DNA from: Streptomyces californicus
GTDB lineage: Bacteria; Actinomycetota; Actinomycetes; Streptomycetales; Streptomycetaceae
Direction of reading: 5' to 3'
Length of the DNA: 64,000 bases
Assembly: GCF_000717645.1 (NCBI RefSeq)
Contig: NZ_JNZZ01000021.1
Coordinates: 1 to 64,000 of the forward strand
The notes under the pieces were generated by a model. It was not told where the DNA came from. It did not search any database and saw nothing but the letters and a program-made list of their open reading frames with translations. The stretch's first letter is position 1, and each line of letters begins with the position of its first letter. Below, piece by piece: positions 9,242-18,882 of this stretch. Position numbers and translations under genes: made by a program.

Positions 9242-9884
9242 GCGAGGATCTGCTATTGACCCAGGGATTCACTCTGCGGAACCAAGCGTATGCAGAAAGT
9301 GTTCAAATCAGCAAAAACCTGACATATGCCACGGGCGCCACGACTGCGTATCTTCCACCGGAAAGACGAGTGAGCGCGCCCTTGTGTTGCGATTCGATCA
9401 CCGAAGCGATCAAGATCACAGCCAGGTCACGGCCCGTCAGTCATGATTCGGAGCACGGATCATGCGCCGCGTGTCCCCGTCCTGGGCGCATAAACCTTTC
9501 TGCCGCACTGCCGACCGGAAAGAGTGACGGATTGCCCCCAAACCGGGCATTGGGTTGACAGCGGACGGCCGAACCGGTCTCCTTGATCCCATGCCAGCGA
9601 CCTCAGCCCTGCACGTCACCCACGTCCGTGGGTTCCGTAGCGCTGTCCAGGCCCGCTGTTGCTGTTCCAGCTGTCGCAGCTGTTGACGCCGTAGCGCTCC
9701 GGCTCCGGCTCCGACCCAGCCGCCGGACCACCCCTCCCGGAGCCTCTCCGGCCGGGTCCCTCCGGTCGAGCGGAGTCGCTCTCCCCGCTCTTCCCCCAGC
9801 TCCGCCGTACGCGCGTCTCCCGTGGATCTGTCCGGTCCGCCGCCCCGTACGCACTCCCCCCCATGCCGAGGAACCACCGCAGCC
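9242..9884. other. long divergent intergenic region (whiB / dioxygenase)
   Basis: About 640 bases with no supported gene. The left half (9242-9560) is clearly less GC-rich than its surroundings, as expected of regulatory DNA. It holds an inverted repeat ATGCGCC...GGCGCAT (9462-9468 and 9485-9491). The right half is Pro/Ser/Arg-like low complexity leading to the dioxygenase start. A long control region fits a developmentally regulated gene such as whiB. Confidence 0.4.
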
Positions 9885-10421
9885 ATGAACAGCGACAGCG
9901 ACCTTCAGATCGCCGGCGACATCCTCGAGGTCCAGCACCTCCTGCAGCCCGCCCGCGAGCACCCCGCCACCGTCTCCGAGTTCGTCGGCCTCGCCCGCTC
10001 CATCGCGGCCGACCGCGCACGGTGGGCGGATCTCGTGCGGTACGACTCCGCCTCCCGCTGGTACCACCGCCTGCACCAGGGGCCCGGCTACGAGGTGTGG
10101 CTGCTCAGCTGGGTGCCCGGCCAGGGCAGCGGCCTCCACGACCACGGCGGCTCCGCCGGCGTACTGACCGTGCTGGAAGGCGAGTTGACCGAGCGCACCG
10201 AGCGCGGGGCCCGCTCGCTCGGTACGGGCGCGCAGCGCGCCTTCGCCCCGGGGTACGTCCACGAGGTGGTCAACGACTCGCTCGAACCTGCGGTCAGTCT
10301 GCACGTCTACTACCCGGGCCTGACCGAGATGCCGATGCACGCCACGCAGGCCGCCGCCGCGACGGCCGTAGACGCCGCGCACGCCGCCGACCCGACAGCC
10401 GTGGACACCGTGCCCGCCTGA
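9885..10421 (+). CDS. cysteine dioxygenase family cupin
   Basis: A 178-residue cupin of the cysteine dioxygenase family, which oxidises the thiol of cysteine (or a related thiol) to the sulfinic acid using non-haem iron. The first cupin motif, GSGLHDHGGSAGVLTVLEGE, gives His85 and His87 with Glu98 nearby. The second has PGYVHEVVN with His126. The last 40 residues are Ala/Thr-rich and probably disordered. GAGGAA lies upstream of ATG 9885. It lies 13 bases before fbiA, so the two may be cotranscribed, although no functional link between thiol oxidation and F420 is obvious. Confidence 0.82.
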   Translation: MNSDSDLQIAGDILEVQHLLQPAREHPATVSEFVGLARSIAADRARWADLVRYDSASRWYHRLHQGPGYEVWLLSWVPGQGSGLHDHGGSAGVLTVLEGELTERTERGARSLGTGAQRAFAPGYVHEVVNDSLEPAVSLHVYYPGLTEMPMHATQAAAATAVDAAHAADPTAVDTVPA

Positions 10422-10434
10422 CAGACTGCTGTGC

Positions 10435-11391
10435 ATGCGCATTGTTGTTCTGGCCGGTGGTATCGGCGGTGCCCGCTTTCTGCGCGGCCTCAAGCAGGCC
10501 GCGCGCGACGCGGACATCACGGTGATCGGCAACACGGGTGATGACATCCATCTGTTCGGGCTGAAGGTCTGCCCCGACCTCGACACCGTGATGTACACCC
10601 TCGGCGGTGGCATCGACGAGGAGCAGGGCTGGGGCCGGAGGGACGAGACCTTCCGCGTCAAGGAGGAGCTCGCGGCGTACGGCGTGGGCCCCGAGTGGTT
10701 CGGGCTCGGCGACCGGGACTTCGCGACCCACATCGTCCGTACGCAGATGCTGGGCGCGGGCTACCCGCTGAGCGCGGTCACCGAGGCGCTCTGCGCCCGC
10801 TGGCAGCCGGGCGTGCGGCTGCTGCCGATGTCGGACGACCGGGTCGAGACGCATGTCGCCGTCGAGACGGACGGCGAGAGCAGGGCGATCCACTTCCAGG
10901 AGTACTGGGTGAAGCTGCGCGCCTCCGTCGAGGCGCGGGCGATCGTGCCGGTCGGGGCGGAGCAGGCCGAGCCGGCTCCGGGGGTGCTGGAGGCGATCGG
11001 CTCCGCCGACGTGATCCTCTTCCCGCCGTCGAACCCGGTGGTGTCGATCGGCACGATCCTCGCCGTGCCCGGCATCCGGGAGGCCATCGCGGACGCGGGC
11101 GTTCCGGTGGTCGGCCTCTCCCCCATCGTCGGGGACGCGCCGGTGCGCGGGATGGCGGACAAGGTGCTCGCGGCGGTGGGCGTCGAGTCGACGGCCTCGG
11201 CGGTGGCCCGGCACTACGGTTCGGGGCTGCTGGACGGGTGGCTGGTGGACACGGTGGACGCCGGTGCGGTCGACGCGGTGGAGGAGGCGGGGATCCGCTG
11301 CCGGGCGGTGCCGCTGATGATGACCGATGTGGACGCGACCGCCGAGATGGCCCGGCAGGCGCTGGCCCTGGCCGAGGAGGTCCGGCCGTGA
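10435..11391 (+). CDS. fbiA: 2-phospho-L-lactate/phosphoenolpyruvate transferase (F420 synthesis)
   Basis: CofD/FbiA family, 318 residues. It transfers a phospho-carboxylate from the guanylylated donor to the deazaflavin FO, giving (dehydro-)F420-0. Visible motifs are the N-terminal [30 protein letters not shown] and the [13 protein letters not shown] loop that binds the 5-deazaflavin and phosphate groups, and later [16 protein letters not shown]. The ATG at 10435 starts right at the conserved first strand. The stop overlaps the start of fbiB (GTGA), a coupling conserved among actinobacteria. Confidence 0.95.
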   Translation: MRIVVLAGGIGGARFLRGLKQAARDADITVIGNTGDDIHLFGLKVCPDLDTVMYTLGGGIDEEQGWGRRDETFRVKEELAAYGVGPEWFGLGDRDFATHIVRTQMLGAGYPLSAVTEALCARWQPGVRLLPMSDDRVETHVAVETDGESRAIHFQEYWVKLRASVEARAIVPVGAEQAEPAPGVLEAIGSADVILFPPSNPVVSIGTILAVPGIREAIADAGVPVVGLSPIVGDAPVRGMADKVLAAVGVESTASAVARHYGSGLLDGWLVDTVDAGAVDAVEEAGIRCRAVPLMMTDVDATAEMARQALALAEEVRP

Positions 11392-12716
11392 GCGGAGGCC
11401 CCGGGACCGATGCCGGCGCCCCGTCGTTCCGGGTGTGGGCCCTCGGCGGCCTGCCCGAGGTGCGGGCCGGTGACGACCTCGCCAAGCTGATCGCCGCGAC
11501 CGAGCCAGGGCTTGTCGACGGCGACGTCCTCCTCGTCACCTCGAAGATCGTCTCCAAGGCTGAGGGCCGGATCGTCGAGGCCGCCGACCGGGAGGCCGCG
11601 ATCGACGCCGAGACCGTACGGGTGGTGGCCCGGCGCGGAACCCTGCGGATCGTGGAGAACCGGCAGGGGCTCGTCATGGCGGCCGCCGGGGTCGACGCGT
11701 CGAACACCCCGGCCGGGACCGTGCTGCTGCTGCCCGAGGACCCCGACGCCTCGGCCCGGGCCGTCCGGGACGGGCTGCGGGACGCCCTCGGCGTGGACGT
11801 CGGCGTCGTCGTCACGGACACCTTCGGACGGCCCTGGCGCAACGGGCTGACCGATGTCGCGATCGGTGCGGCTGGGGTGCGGGTCCTGGACGATCTGCGG
11901 GGCTCCACGGACGCGTACGGCAATCCGCTCAGCGCCACGGTGGTGGCCACCGCCGACGAGCTGGCCGCCGCCGGGGACCTGGTCAAGGGCAAGGCGAAGG
12001 GGCTGCCGGTCGCGGTGGTCCGGGGGCTGCCGCACCTCGTGGCGGCGCGGGACGACGTCCCCGGGGCGCGGGCCCTGGTGCGCGGCGCGGCCGACGACAT
12101 GTTCCGGCTGGGGACGTCGGAGGCCGTACGGGAGGCGGTGACGCTGCGGCGCACGGTGCGGGAGTTCACCGACGAGCCGGTGGACCCGGGGGCGGTACGG
12201 CGCGCGGTGGCCGCCGCCGTGACGGCTCCGGCGCCGCACCACACGACGCCGTGGCGGTTCGTCCTGCTGGAGTCCGCCGAGGCGCGGACCCGGCTGCTCG
12301 ACGCGATGCGGGACGCCTGGATCGAGGACCTGCGGCGCGACGGCAGGAGCGAGGAGTCGATCGCCAAGCGGATCCGGCGGGGCGATGTGCTGCGCGACGC
12401 GCCGTACCTGGTGGTGCCGTGCCTGGTGATGGACGGTTCGCACACGTACGGGGACGAGCGCCGCGACACGGCGGAGCGCGAGATGTTCGTGGTCGCCGCG
12501 GGGGCCGGCGTGCAGAACTTCCTGGTCGCGCTGGCCGGTGAACGGCTCGGCTCGGCGTGGGTGTCCTCGACGATGTTCTGCCGGCCGGTGGTGCGGGAGG
12601 CGCTGGGGCTGGAGCCGTCGTGGGACCCGCTGGGGGCGGTCGCGGTGGGCCACGCGGCGGGCGCGCCCCGGGAGCGGGGGCGGCGGGAGCCGGAGGAGTT
12701 CATCACGGTGCGGTGA
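11388..12716 (+). CDS. fbiB: bifunctional F420:gamma-glutamyl ligase / FMN reductase
   Basis: A 442-residue two-domain protein. Residues about 1-245 are the CofE-type ligase that adds gamma-linked glutamates to F420-0 ([35 protein letters not shown]). Residues about 250-442 are a nitroreductase-like FMN domain ([43 protein letters not shown]) that reduces dehydro-F420-0. This fusion is the actinobacterial FbiB arrangement. It starts with GTG overlapping the fbiA stop by four bases. Together the pair completes F420; the FO synthase and fbiD genes are not in this window. Confidence 0.95.
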   Translation: MSGGPGTDAGAPSFRVWALGGLPEVRAGDDLAKLIAATEPGLVDGDVLLVTSKIVSKAEGRIVEAADREAAIDAETVRVVARRGTLRIVENRQGLVMAAAGVDASNTPAGTVLLLPEDPDASARAVRDGLRDALGVDVGVVVTDTFGRPWRNGLTDVAIGAAGVRVLDDLRGSTDAYGNPLSATVVATADELAAAGDLVKGKAKGLPVAVVRGLPHLVAARDDVPGARALVRGAADDMFRLGTSEAVREAVTLRRTVREFTDEPVDPGAVRRAVAAAVTAPAPHHTTPWRFVLLESAEARTRLLDAMRDAWIEDLRRDGRSEESIAKRIRRGDVLRDAPYLVVPCLVMDGSHTYGDERRDTAEREMFVVAAGAGVQNFLVALAGERLGSAWVSSTMFCRPVVREALGLEPSWDPLGAVAVGHAAGAPRERGRREPEEFITVR

Positions 12717-12815
12717 GGTCCGGCCGCCCGGCGCGCGTCCTGCGAGGGAGGGGTCCGGGCGCTCCGCCGGTGGTGTCTGCGCGGTTCCGGGCCGGGGGCC
12801 CGGTCTGATGGGCGC

Positions 12816-14768
12816 ATGACGCCCGACCGGCCGCTGTACCGCGCCAAACTGCGACTCCTGGGCAGGCCGCTCACCACCGAGCGGGTCGGCGAGGAGAAGC
12901 TGGACAACCCGACCGCGCTCGGGGTGCTTGCCTCCGACTGCATCAGTTCGTCCGCCTACGGGTCCGAGCAGATGCTCCGGGTCCTCGTGCCGGTCGTCGG
13001 AGCGGCGGCGTTCACCCTGGTCCTGCCGGTGACCGGTGCGATTCTGCTGGTGCTGCTGCTTCTGACGTTCTGCTACAGCGACGTCGTCAGCATCTACACC
13101 CGGGCCGGCGGTTCCTATGTGGTGGCCCGCGAGAACTTCGGGCCGAACGTCGCGCAGATCGCCGCCGTCGCCCTGCTCGTGGACTACGTCGTCACCGTCG
13201 CCGTCCAGGTGTCCGCCGGCACGAACGCGCTGATCTCGCTCGCCCACCTGGTCGGCGACGGCTGGACGGGCCTGGACCATCTGCAGCTGCCCGTCTCGGT
13301 GGCGGTGATCGTGCTGCTCGCCTACGGGAATCTGCGCGGGGTGCGGGAGGCGGGCCGGATGTTCGCGCTGCCCGCCTACCTCTTCATGGCCGCGATGGGG
13401 CTGGTCTTCCTCGTGGCCGCCGTTCGCGGCCTGACGGGCGACCTGCCGCGCGCCGATCTCGGCGCGCCGGGCGTCGTCCCGCTGGGAGAGCCCGGCGACG
13501 GCTGGCTGCAGGGCGCGTCGCTCTTCATCGTGCTGCGCTCCTTCGCCAACGGCGGCTCCTCCCTCACCGGGCTCGAAGCGATCTCGAACGGCGTCTCCGT
13601 CTTCCACGAGCCCCAGGGCCGCAACGCCCGGCGCACCCTCGTCACCATGAGCTGCGTCCTCGCCGTCCTGGTCCTGGGCGTCTCGACGCTGGCGTACTGC
13701 ACCCACGCCGTCCCGTACGCGGACGGCACCCCGACCGTCATCGCGCAGGAGGCCCGGCTCGCGTTCGGGGACGGCGTCGCGGGGACCGTCGGGCTGGTGT
13801 TCGTACAGCTGGCGACCGCGCTCATCCTGTACACCGGAGCCAACACGCCCTTCACCGGGTTCCCCTTCCTGGCCGGCTTCGTCGCACGGGACCGGTTCCT
13901 GCCCCGGGTGCTCACGCGGCGCGGCCACCGGCTGGCGTTCTCCAACGGCATCATCGCGCTGACCGTCCTCTCCCTGGCCCTGCTGCTCGTCACGGGCGCC
14001 AGCGTGGACCGGCTCGTGGCCCTGTACGCGATCGGCGTGTTCACCGCCTTCACCATGGCGGGGGCCGGGCTCACCGCCTACCACCTGCGCCGCCGGGGCC
14101 CGCTGCGCCGGATGAAGATCACGGTCAACGCCCTGGCGGCGGTCGCCTCCGCCGCCGTCGTCGTGATCTTCGCCGTCACGAAGTTCACGGAGGGCGCCTG
14201 GCTGGTGGTCGTGGTGTTCCCGCTCGGCGTCTGGGCGCTGACCCGGATCAACCGGGAGTACCGGCGCGAGGCGGCCGCGCTGGAGCGCCTGCCGGAGGGG
14301 GCGGACCGGCCGCGCACCCGTCGCCACCAGGTCCTCGTCCTCGTGGAGACGCTGGACCTGGCCGCGCTGAAGGCCCTGCGCCACGCGCACGAACTGCGGC
14401 CCGACTCCGTCCGCGCGGTGCACTTCGCGATCGACGAGGCGCACGCCCAGCGGCTCGCCGCACTCTGGGAGTCGACGTCCGCCACCTCCGTCGAGCTGGA
14501 GCTGGTGGCCTGCCCGGACCGCCGTCTGCGCCACGCGATGAGGGAGCTCGCCGTCCGGACGACCGAGGACGGGCAGACGGCCCTGACCGTGCTCGTGCCC
14601 CGGCGGATGTACGCCAACGCGCTCGGGAAGGCGCTCCACCGGGGCACCGGCGAGAGCATGGCGCGGACCCTGGAGCGACTCCCGCACGTCTCGGTGACGA
14701 TCCTGCCGTTCAACGCGTCGCACGCCATCGAGGCCCTGGAGACGGACCGGCTGCCCGACCTGGACTGA
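12816..14768 (+). CDS. APC family permease with cytoplasmic C-terminal domain
   Basis: A 650-residue transporter of the amino acid-polyamine-organocation superfamily. Residues about 25-490 carry roughly 12 membrane helices, starting with NPTALGVLASDCISSSAYGS, the helix-1 unwound substrate region, and including SVALLVDYVV-like helices. The C-terminal 160 or so residues form a soluble alpha/beta domain (HQVLVLVETLDLAALKALRHA) of the kind often fused to APC permeases. The substrate cannot be inferred. It is 99 bases downstream of fbiB and probably an independent transcript. Confidence 0.85.
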   Translation: MTPDRPLYRAKLRLLGRPLTTERVGEEKLDNPTALGVLASDCISSSAYGSEQMLRVLVPVVGAAAFTLVLPVTGAILLVLLLLTFCYSDVVSIYTRAGGSYVVARENFGPNVAQIAAVALLVDYVVTVAVQVSAGTNALISLAHLVGDGWTGLDHLQLPVSVAVIVLLAYGNLRGVREAGRMFALPAYLFMAAMGLVFLVAAVRGLTGDLPRADLGAPGVVPLGEPGDGWLQGASLFIVLRSFANGGSSLTGLEAISNGVSVFHEPQGRNARRTLVTMSCVLAVLVLGVSTLAYCTHAVPYADGTPTVIAQEARLAFGDGVAGTVGLVFVQLATALILYTGANTPFTGFPFLAGFVARDRFLPRVLTRRGHRLAFSNGIIALTVLSLALLLVTGASVDRLVALYAIGVFTAFTMAGAGLTAYHLRRRGPLRRMKITVNALAAVASAAVVVIFAVTKFTEGAWLVVVVFPLGVWALTRINREYRREAAALERLPEGADRPRTRRHQVLVLVETLDLAALKALRHAHELRPDSVRAVHFAIDEAHAQRLAALWESTSATSVELELVACPDRRLRHAMRELAVRTTEDGQTALTVLVPRRMYANALGKALHRGTGESMARTLERLPHVSVTILPFNASHAIEALETDRLPDLD

Positions 14769-14803
14769 GGCCGGGAGGGCCCGCCGGGACTTCCGGGATC
14801 GGA

Positions 14804-15826
14804 CTACAGGTGCACGATGTCGCCCGGGGTCATTCTCGGAGCGCGCCGGGGCGGGGTGCGGCCGGAGAGCAGGATCAGGCGGGTCGCCCGGTGGCGCTGG
14901 CCCTCGTAGGGGGTCAGCAGGGCGAGCATCTCCGCGTCGTCCGCGTCGCGGTTGCCGGCCAGGGCGTGGCCCACGATGCCCGGGAGGTGCAGGTCGCCGA
15001 CCGTGACCGCGTCCGCCGCGCCGTTGGAGCGCTGGAGGGTCTCGGCCGAGGTCCACGGGCCGATGCCGGGGATCAGCTCCAGGCGGGCCGCCGCCTCGGG
15101 GAGGTCCATCGCCGCCGCCTCCTCCAGCCGGCGGGCCACGCGGACCGCGCGCAGGATCGTCGACGACCGCTTGGCGTCCACGTTCGCCTTGTGCCACTCC
15201 CAGGACGGGATCATCGCCCAGCCGCGCGCGTCCGGCATCACGTGCAGACCCAGCTCCGCCGTGGGGCCGGGGGCGGGGGTGCCGAAGCGGCGCACCAGGT
15301 GGCGCCAGGCGCGGTACGCCTCGTCCGTGGTGACCTTCTGCTCCAGGACCGACGGGATCAGCGACTCCATCACCAGCCCCGTGCGCAGCAGCCGCAGCCC
15401 CGGGTGGCGGTGCCGGGTCAGGGCGAGCAGCCGGTGCCGGGGCGCGAACGCGTCCGGGTCGTCGTCCGCGCCCAGCAGCCCCGGGAGGCCATCCAGCAGC
15501 CACGTCGCGCCGGGTCCCCACGCCGTCGCCGCGATCCGGCCGCCGCGCGCCGCGACGCGCAGGGTGCCGGGCCCCTCCGGCGTACGGGAGGCCCGCCAGA
15601 ACGTTCCGTCCGCGACCATCCGGAACGTGGGGTCCGCCGGTCCCCGGCGCAGCGGCCCCAGCACCACGCGGAGGTCCAGCGGCCCCGGCGGCGTCCACTC
15701 CCGGGTCACGGGCGGGGCCTCGGGCGGGGCGGGCGCTGCACGGGGCGCCGGGGTCCGCCGCACGGGGGCGCCGGTCCGCGGCGGGAGCGCCGCTCGCGCG
15801 GTGCGGGGGGCGAATCGTCCTGCCAC
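14804..15826 (-). CDS. DNA-3-methyladenine glycosylase II-like protein
   Basis: A 340-residue HhH-GPD DNA glycosylase for base-excision repair of alkylated purines. A Pro/Ala/Arg-rich N-terminus (1-45) precedes an AlkA-like region. The helix-hairpin-helix is LELIPGIGPWTSAETL, and VGDLHLP carries the catalytic Asp of the GPD loop. It ends 35 bases from the convergent APC permease gene. The start at 15826 is the longest; the Pro-rich head makes a shorter start possible. Confidence 0.85.
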   Translation of the reverse strand: MAGRFAPRTARAALPPRTGAPVRRTPAPRAAPAPPEAPPVTREWTPPGPLDLRVVLGPLRRGPADPTFRMVADGTFWRASRTPEGPGTLRVAARGGRIAATAWGPGATWLLDGLPGLLGADDDPDAFAPRHRLLALTRHRHPGLRLLRTGLVMESLIPSVLEQKVTTDEAYRAWRHLVRRFGTPAPGPTAELGLHVMPDARGWAMIPSWEWHKANVDAKRSSTILRAVRVARRLEEAAAMDLPEAAARLELIPGIGPWTSAETLQRSNGAADAVTVGDLHLPGIVGHALAGNRDADDAEMLALLTPYEGQRHRATRLILLSGRTPPRRAPRMTPGDIVHL

Positions 15827-15938
15827 GGAGGGGCCTCGGTGTTCCTGGGGGGTGCGGTCGGTCCCTTCGAGGGTACGGGGGCGGCGGGCGTACGCGTACG
15901 CCCGCCGCCGGCGCCGGACGGGCCGGTGCGAGCGTGTC

Positions 15939-17030
15939 CTACTGGTCCGAGGAGAAGCGGACCGAGCCGTCCGGGAGGACCGCGTCGCACCAGACGCGGA
16001 TGCCGTCGCGCAGCTCGTTGTCGGCGCCCACGCGGGCCCCGTCGCCGATCACCGCGCCCGTCAGCACCGTACGGCCGCCGATCCGGGCGCCCGCCCCGAT
16101 CAGCGAGTCCGTGACGACCGCGCCCGCCTCGACGACCGCGCCCGCCAGGATCGTCGAGCCGTCGAGCCGCGCGCCGGCGCCGACCACCGCGTCCGCGCCG
16201 ACCACCGTGCCGCCGGTGAGCTTGGCGTCCGGGGCCACGGAGGCGGAGGGCAGCACCAGCCGGTCGCCGCAGCGGCCGGGGACCGCCGGGGAGGGGGCGC
16301 GGCCGAGGACGAGGTCGGCCGAGCCGCGCACGAAGGCGGCCGGGGTGCCGAGGTCGAGCCAGTAGGTGGAGTCGACCATGCCCTGGAGGTGGGCGCCGGA
16401 CGCCAGCAGCCCGGGGAAGGTCTCGCGTTCGACGGAGACCGGGCGGCCGGTGGGGATGGAGTCGATGACCGAGCGCCGGAAGATGTACGCCCCGGCGTTG
16501 ATCTGGTCGGTGACGATCTCCTCTGGCGTCTGCGGCTTCTCCAGGAAGGCGGTGACCCGGCCGGTCCCGTCGGTCGGCACCAGACCGAAGGCGCGCGGGT
16601 CCTCGACGCGGGTCAGGTGGAGGGAGACATCCGCCCCGGAGACGGTGTGCGAGGTGACCAGGGCCCGGATGTCGAGCCCGGTCAGGATGTCGCCGTTGAA
16701 GATCAGGACCGGTTCGTCCGGGCCCGAGGACAGCTTCGACGCCACGTTGCGGATGGCGCCGCCGGTGCCGAGCGGCTCCTGCTCGGTGACGTACTCGATG
16801 TGCAGACCGAGCGAGGAGCCGTCGCCGAAGTACGGCTCGAAGACCTCCGCCAGGTAGGAGGTGGCGAGCACGATGTGCTCGACCCCGGCCGCCCTGGCGC
16901 GCGCCAACTGGTGGGTGAGGAAGGGGACACCCGCCGCCGGAACCATCGGTTTCGGGGTGTGCACCGTGAGCGGGCGCAGTCGGGTGCCCTTGCCGCCGAC
17001 CAGGAGAATCGCTTCTTTTGCCTCTGTCAC
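15939..17030 (-). CDS. NDP-sugar synthase (mannose-1-phosphate guanylyltransferase type)
   Basis: A 363-residue sugar-1-phosphate nucleotidyltransferase. The N-terminal Rossmann-like domain begins with AILLVGGKGTRLRPLT, the nucleotide-binding signature, followed by TPKPMVPAAG, LIFNGDILTGLD (metal Asp), FLEKP and NAGAYIF. The C-terminal third is a left-handed beta-helix of hexapeptide-like repeats (VVGADAVVGAGARLDGSTI). GTG 17030 was chosen because homology starts at EAKEAILLVGG; the frame runs to 17483 without homology. By position and sequence it is the likely GDP-mannose pyrophosphorylase working after the manB product, but the GDP versus UDP/dTDP preference is not proven. Confidence 0.88.
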   Translation of the reverse strand: MTEAKEAILLVGGKGTRLRPLTVHTPKPMVPAAGVPFLTHQLARARAAGVEHIVLATSYLAEVFEPYFGDGSSLGLHIEYVTEQEPLGTGGAIRNVASKLSSGPDEPVLIFNGDILTGLDIRALVTSHTVSGADVSLHLTRVEDPRAFGLVPTDGTGRVTAFLEKPQTPEEIVTDQINAGAYIFRRSVIDSIPTGRPVSVERETFPGLLASGAHLQGMVDSTYWLDLGTPAAFVRGSADLVLGRAPSPAVPGRCGDRLVLPSASVAPDAKLTGGTVVGADAVVGAGARLDGSTILAGAVVEAGAVVTDSLIGAGARIGGRTVLTGAVIGDGARVGADNELRDGIRVWCDAVLPDGSVRFSSDQ

Positions 17031-17110
17031 AGCACCGTCTCTGCTTCCTGCTGGGGCCTGGCCTCGTTGATGGCTGGCCAGTCTAAGCAGACCGGTCGGG
17101 AACGCCCCGG

Positions 17111-18751
17111 TCAGCGGCCCTGCAGGTGGGCGGAGCTGGTCCGGGCCGTGCCGAGCTTCTTGTAGAGACGCGCTCCGGGGCATTCGGTTGCGAAACCGTC
17201 CCGATGGCCCGAGATGACGTTCATCTTGACCTTCTTGCCCTTCGCGTACTTGTTGCTTCCGCCCGAGACGAGCGTCACCTTCCCCTTCGGGTTGCGCCCG
17301 AAGAGGCCGAGCTTCCACGCGGTGAGCTTGGCGACGGCGGTCACGGCGGCGGCGGGCGGGTTGGTGGAGGAGTAGGAGCCCAGCACCGCGATGCCCATGG
17401 TGTTGGTGTTGAAGCCCAGCGTGTGCGCCCCGAGGACGGCGCGGGAGACGCCTCCGGCCCGGCCCTCGTAGATGTTTCCGCACTTGTCGACGGCGAAGTT
17501 GTAGCCGAAGTCGCGCCAGCCGCTGCTCTTGACGTGGTAGCGGTAGATGCTGCGGAGCACGGAGGGGGCCTGCTTGCAGGTGTAGTTGTTCCCGGTCGCG
17601 CTGTGGTGCACGAAGGCCGCCTTGACGGTCTTGGTGTACGCGAAGTTCCGCTCACGGAGCTTCTCGTCGGCGCCCCAGCCCTTGCGGGTGATGATCCCCG
17701 GCCGGGGTCCGATGTACGGCTTCGCGCCCACGGCCTCCTCCGCGGCCTCCGCCGCCGCCTCGGCGGTCTCGGCCTGGGTCATGGCGGGGATGAGGGAGGC
17801 GCCGAGCGGGGCGAACTCCGCGTTGACGGCCGAGGCCGCCGCGGACGCCGCGGTGAGCGTCTCCGGCACGACCGCGGCCGTCCCGGCGGGCGGCGGGCCC
17901 GGGCGGACGGGGAGCGACGCCGGGGTGGCGGACGTCCGGCCTCCGGGGACGGCGCCGGCCTGCCCGGCGGGCGCGGACTCCGTGGCGGGGTCGGGCCCGG
18001 GGTCGACGAGTTCGAGGCGCAGCCCCTCGGGGAGGCGGACGGCGATGGACCGGCCCTCCTCGTCGGCCGCCTCCGGGTGGACGCGTACCTCCACGCCGTC
18101 CGAGGCGCCGACCCAGAGGGGGGCGGTCGATCCGCGTACGGCGCCGGAGGCCCGTTCGTCGCTGCCGAGGTCGGCGGCGTGCTCGTCGTTGTGGGTCTCG
18201 ACGTCCTGCCAGTCCGACCAGCGCTCGCCGCCGGCCGCGCGGGTGCGGACCTGGACCGTGCCGTGGAGTTCGGCCTCGGCGTCGTCCCAGACCACGCCCA
18301 CCAGGGAGAACGGGCGGGTGGTCCGCCGGTCCAGGCCCCGGCCGGGCGCCGGGGCCGCCGAGCGGTCGGAGGACGCGGCGAGGCGCTCCAGCGGCAGGGA
18401 CTGCGTGGAACCCGCGACTCCGGCGGAACGGTCGTCGGGCTCACCGGCGGGGGCGGTACGGGAGTCGGTGGGGGTGGACTCGGTGGGCGCGGACCCGGCG
18501 TGGGTGGCGGATCCGGCGGGGGCGGCCGGAGTGGCGGGCGCGGCCGGGGTGGCGGGCGCGGCCGGGGTGGCGGGCGCGGCCGGCGGGCCGGCTCCCGGCG
18601 ACTGCGGCGCGGCCGAGGGCGGCCGGGCCGACGAGGCGTGCGGAACCGGGGCGGACAGGGCGGGGGCGGCGAGCGGCAGCGTCAGGGCTGCCGCGCAGGT
18701 GACGCCGATGGAGGTGACCATAAGTGAACGCATACGTACGATATTTGCCAT
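17111..18751 (-). CDS. secreted PGRP-type N-acetylmuramoyl-L-alanine amidase
   Basis: A 546-residue exported protein. A signal peptide (about 1-34, ending ...LPLAAPALSA) is followed by a long Pro/Ala/Thr/Gly-rich spacer that contains a near-perfect APATPA tandem repeat. A beta-rich middle region carries SLVGVVWDDAEAE. The C-terminal peptidoglycan-recognition/amidase domain (about 345-535) has RKGWGADE, the zinc-ligand region FVHHSATGNNYTC, DFGYNFAVDKCGNIYEGR, and ISGHRDGFATECPG. The two His and the Cys fit the zinc site of active type-2 amidases. It is expected to cleave stem peptides from glycan strands. MRSLMVTS, six codons in, is an alternative start. Confidence 0.87.
   Translation of the reverse strand: MANIVRMRSLMVTSIGVTCAAALTLPLAAPALSAPVPHASSARPPSAAPQSPGAGPPAAPATPAAPATPAAPATPAAPAGSATHAGSAPTESTPTDSRTAPAGEPDDRSAGVAGSTQSLPLERLAASSDRSAAPAPGRGLDRRTTRPFSLVGVVWDDAEAELHGTVQVRTRAAGGERWSDWQDVETHNDEHAADLGSDERASGAVRGSTAPLWVGASDGVEVRVHPEAADEEGRSIAVRLPEGLRLELVDPGPDPATESAPAGQAGAVPGGRTSATPASLPVRPGPPPAGTAAVVPETLTAASAAASAVNAEFAPLGASLIPAMTQAETAEAAAEAAEEAVGAKPYIGPRPGIITRKGWGADEKLRERNFAYTKTVKAAFVHHSATGNNYTCKQAPSVLRSIYRYHVKSSGWRDFGYNFAVDKCGNIYEGRAGGVSRAVLGAHTLGFNTNTMGIAVLGSYSSTNPPAAAVTAVAKLTAWKLGLFGRNPKGKVTLVSGGSNKYAKGKKVKMNVISGHRDGFATECPGARLYKKLGTARTSSAHLQGR
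18531..18584 (-). repeat. 18-bp tandem repeat inside the amidase spacer
   Basis: Three nearly identical 18-base units (core GTGGCGGGCGCGGCCGGG on the plus strand), in frame, encoding the Ala-Pro-Ala-Thr-Pro-Ala spacer of the amidase. It could lengthen or shorten by slippage. Confidence 0.7.
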
Positions 18752-18882
18752 AGCGTCACCACTCCGGCGACCCGGACATTGCCCCCGACGTGACGTGCCG
18801 TCTGCCGAACCGGTGGACGCACCCCCCGCTCAGGCACCCGTTCGGCCCGCCCGGCGCCTCGCCCCCGCGTACGCTTGCGCGG

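Noticed and set aside
11214..15698. A 1494-codon open frame on the minus strand across fbiA, fbiB and the APC permease
   Set aside because: It runs antisense to three well-supported genes, and its C-terminal and middle parts have no recognisable domain. Only the glycosylase gene at 14804-15826, in another frame, is real there.
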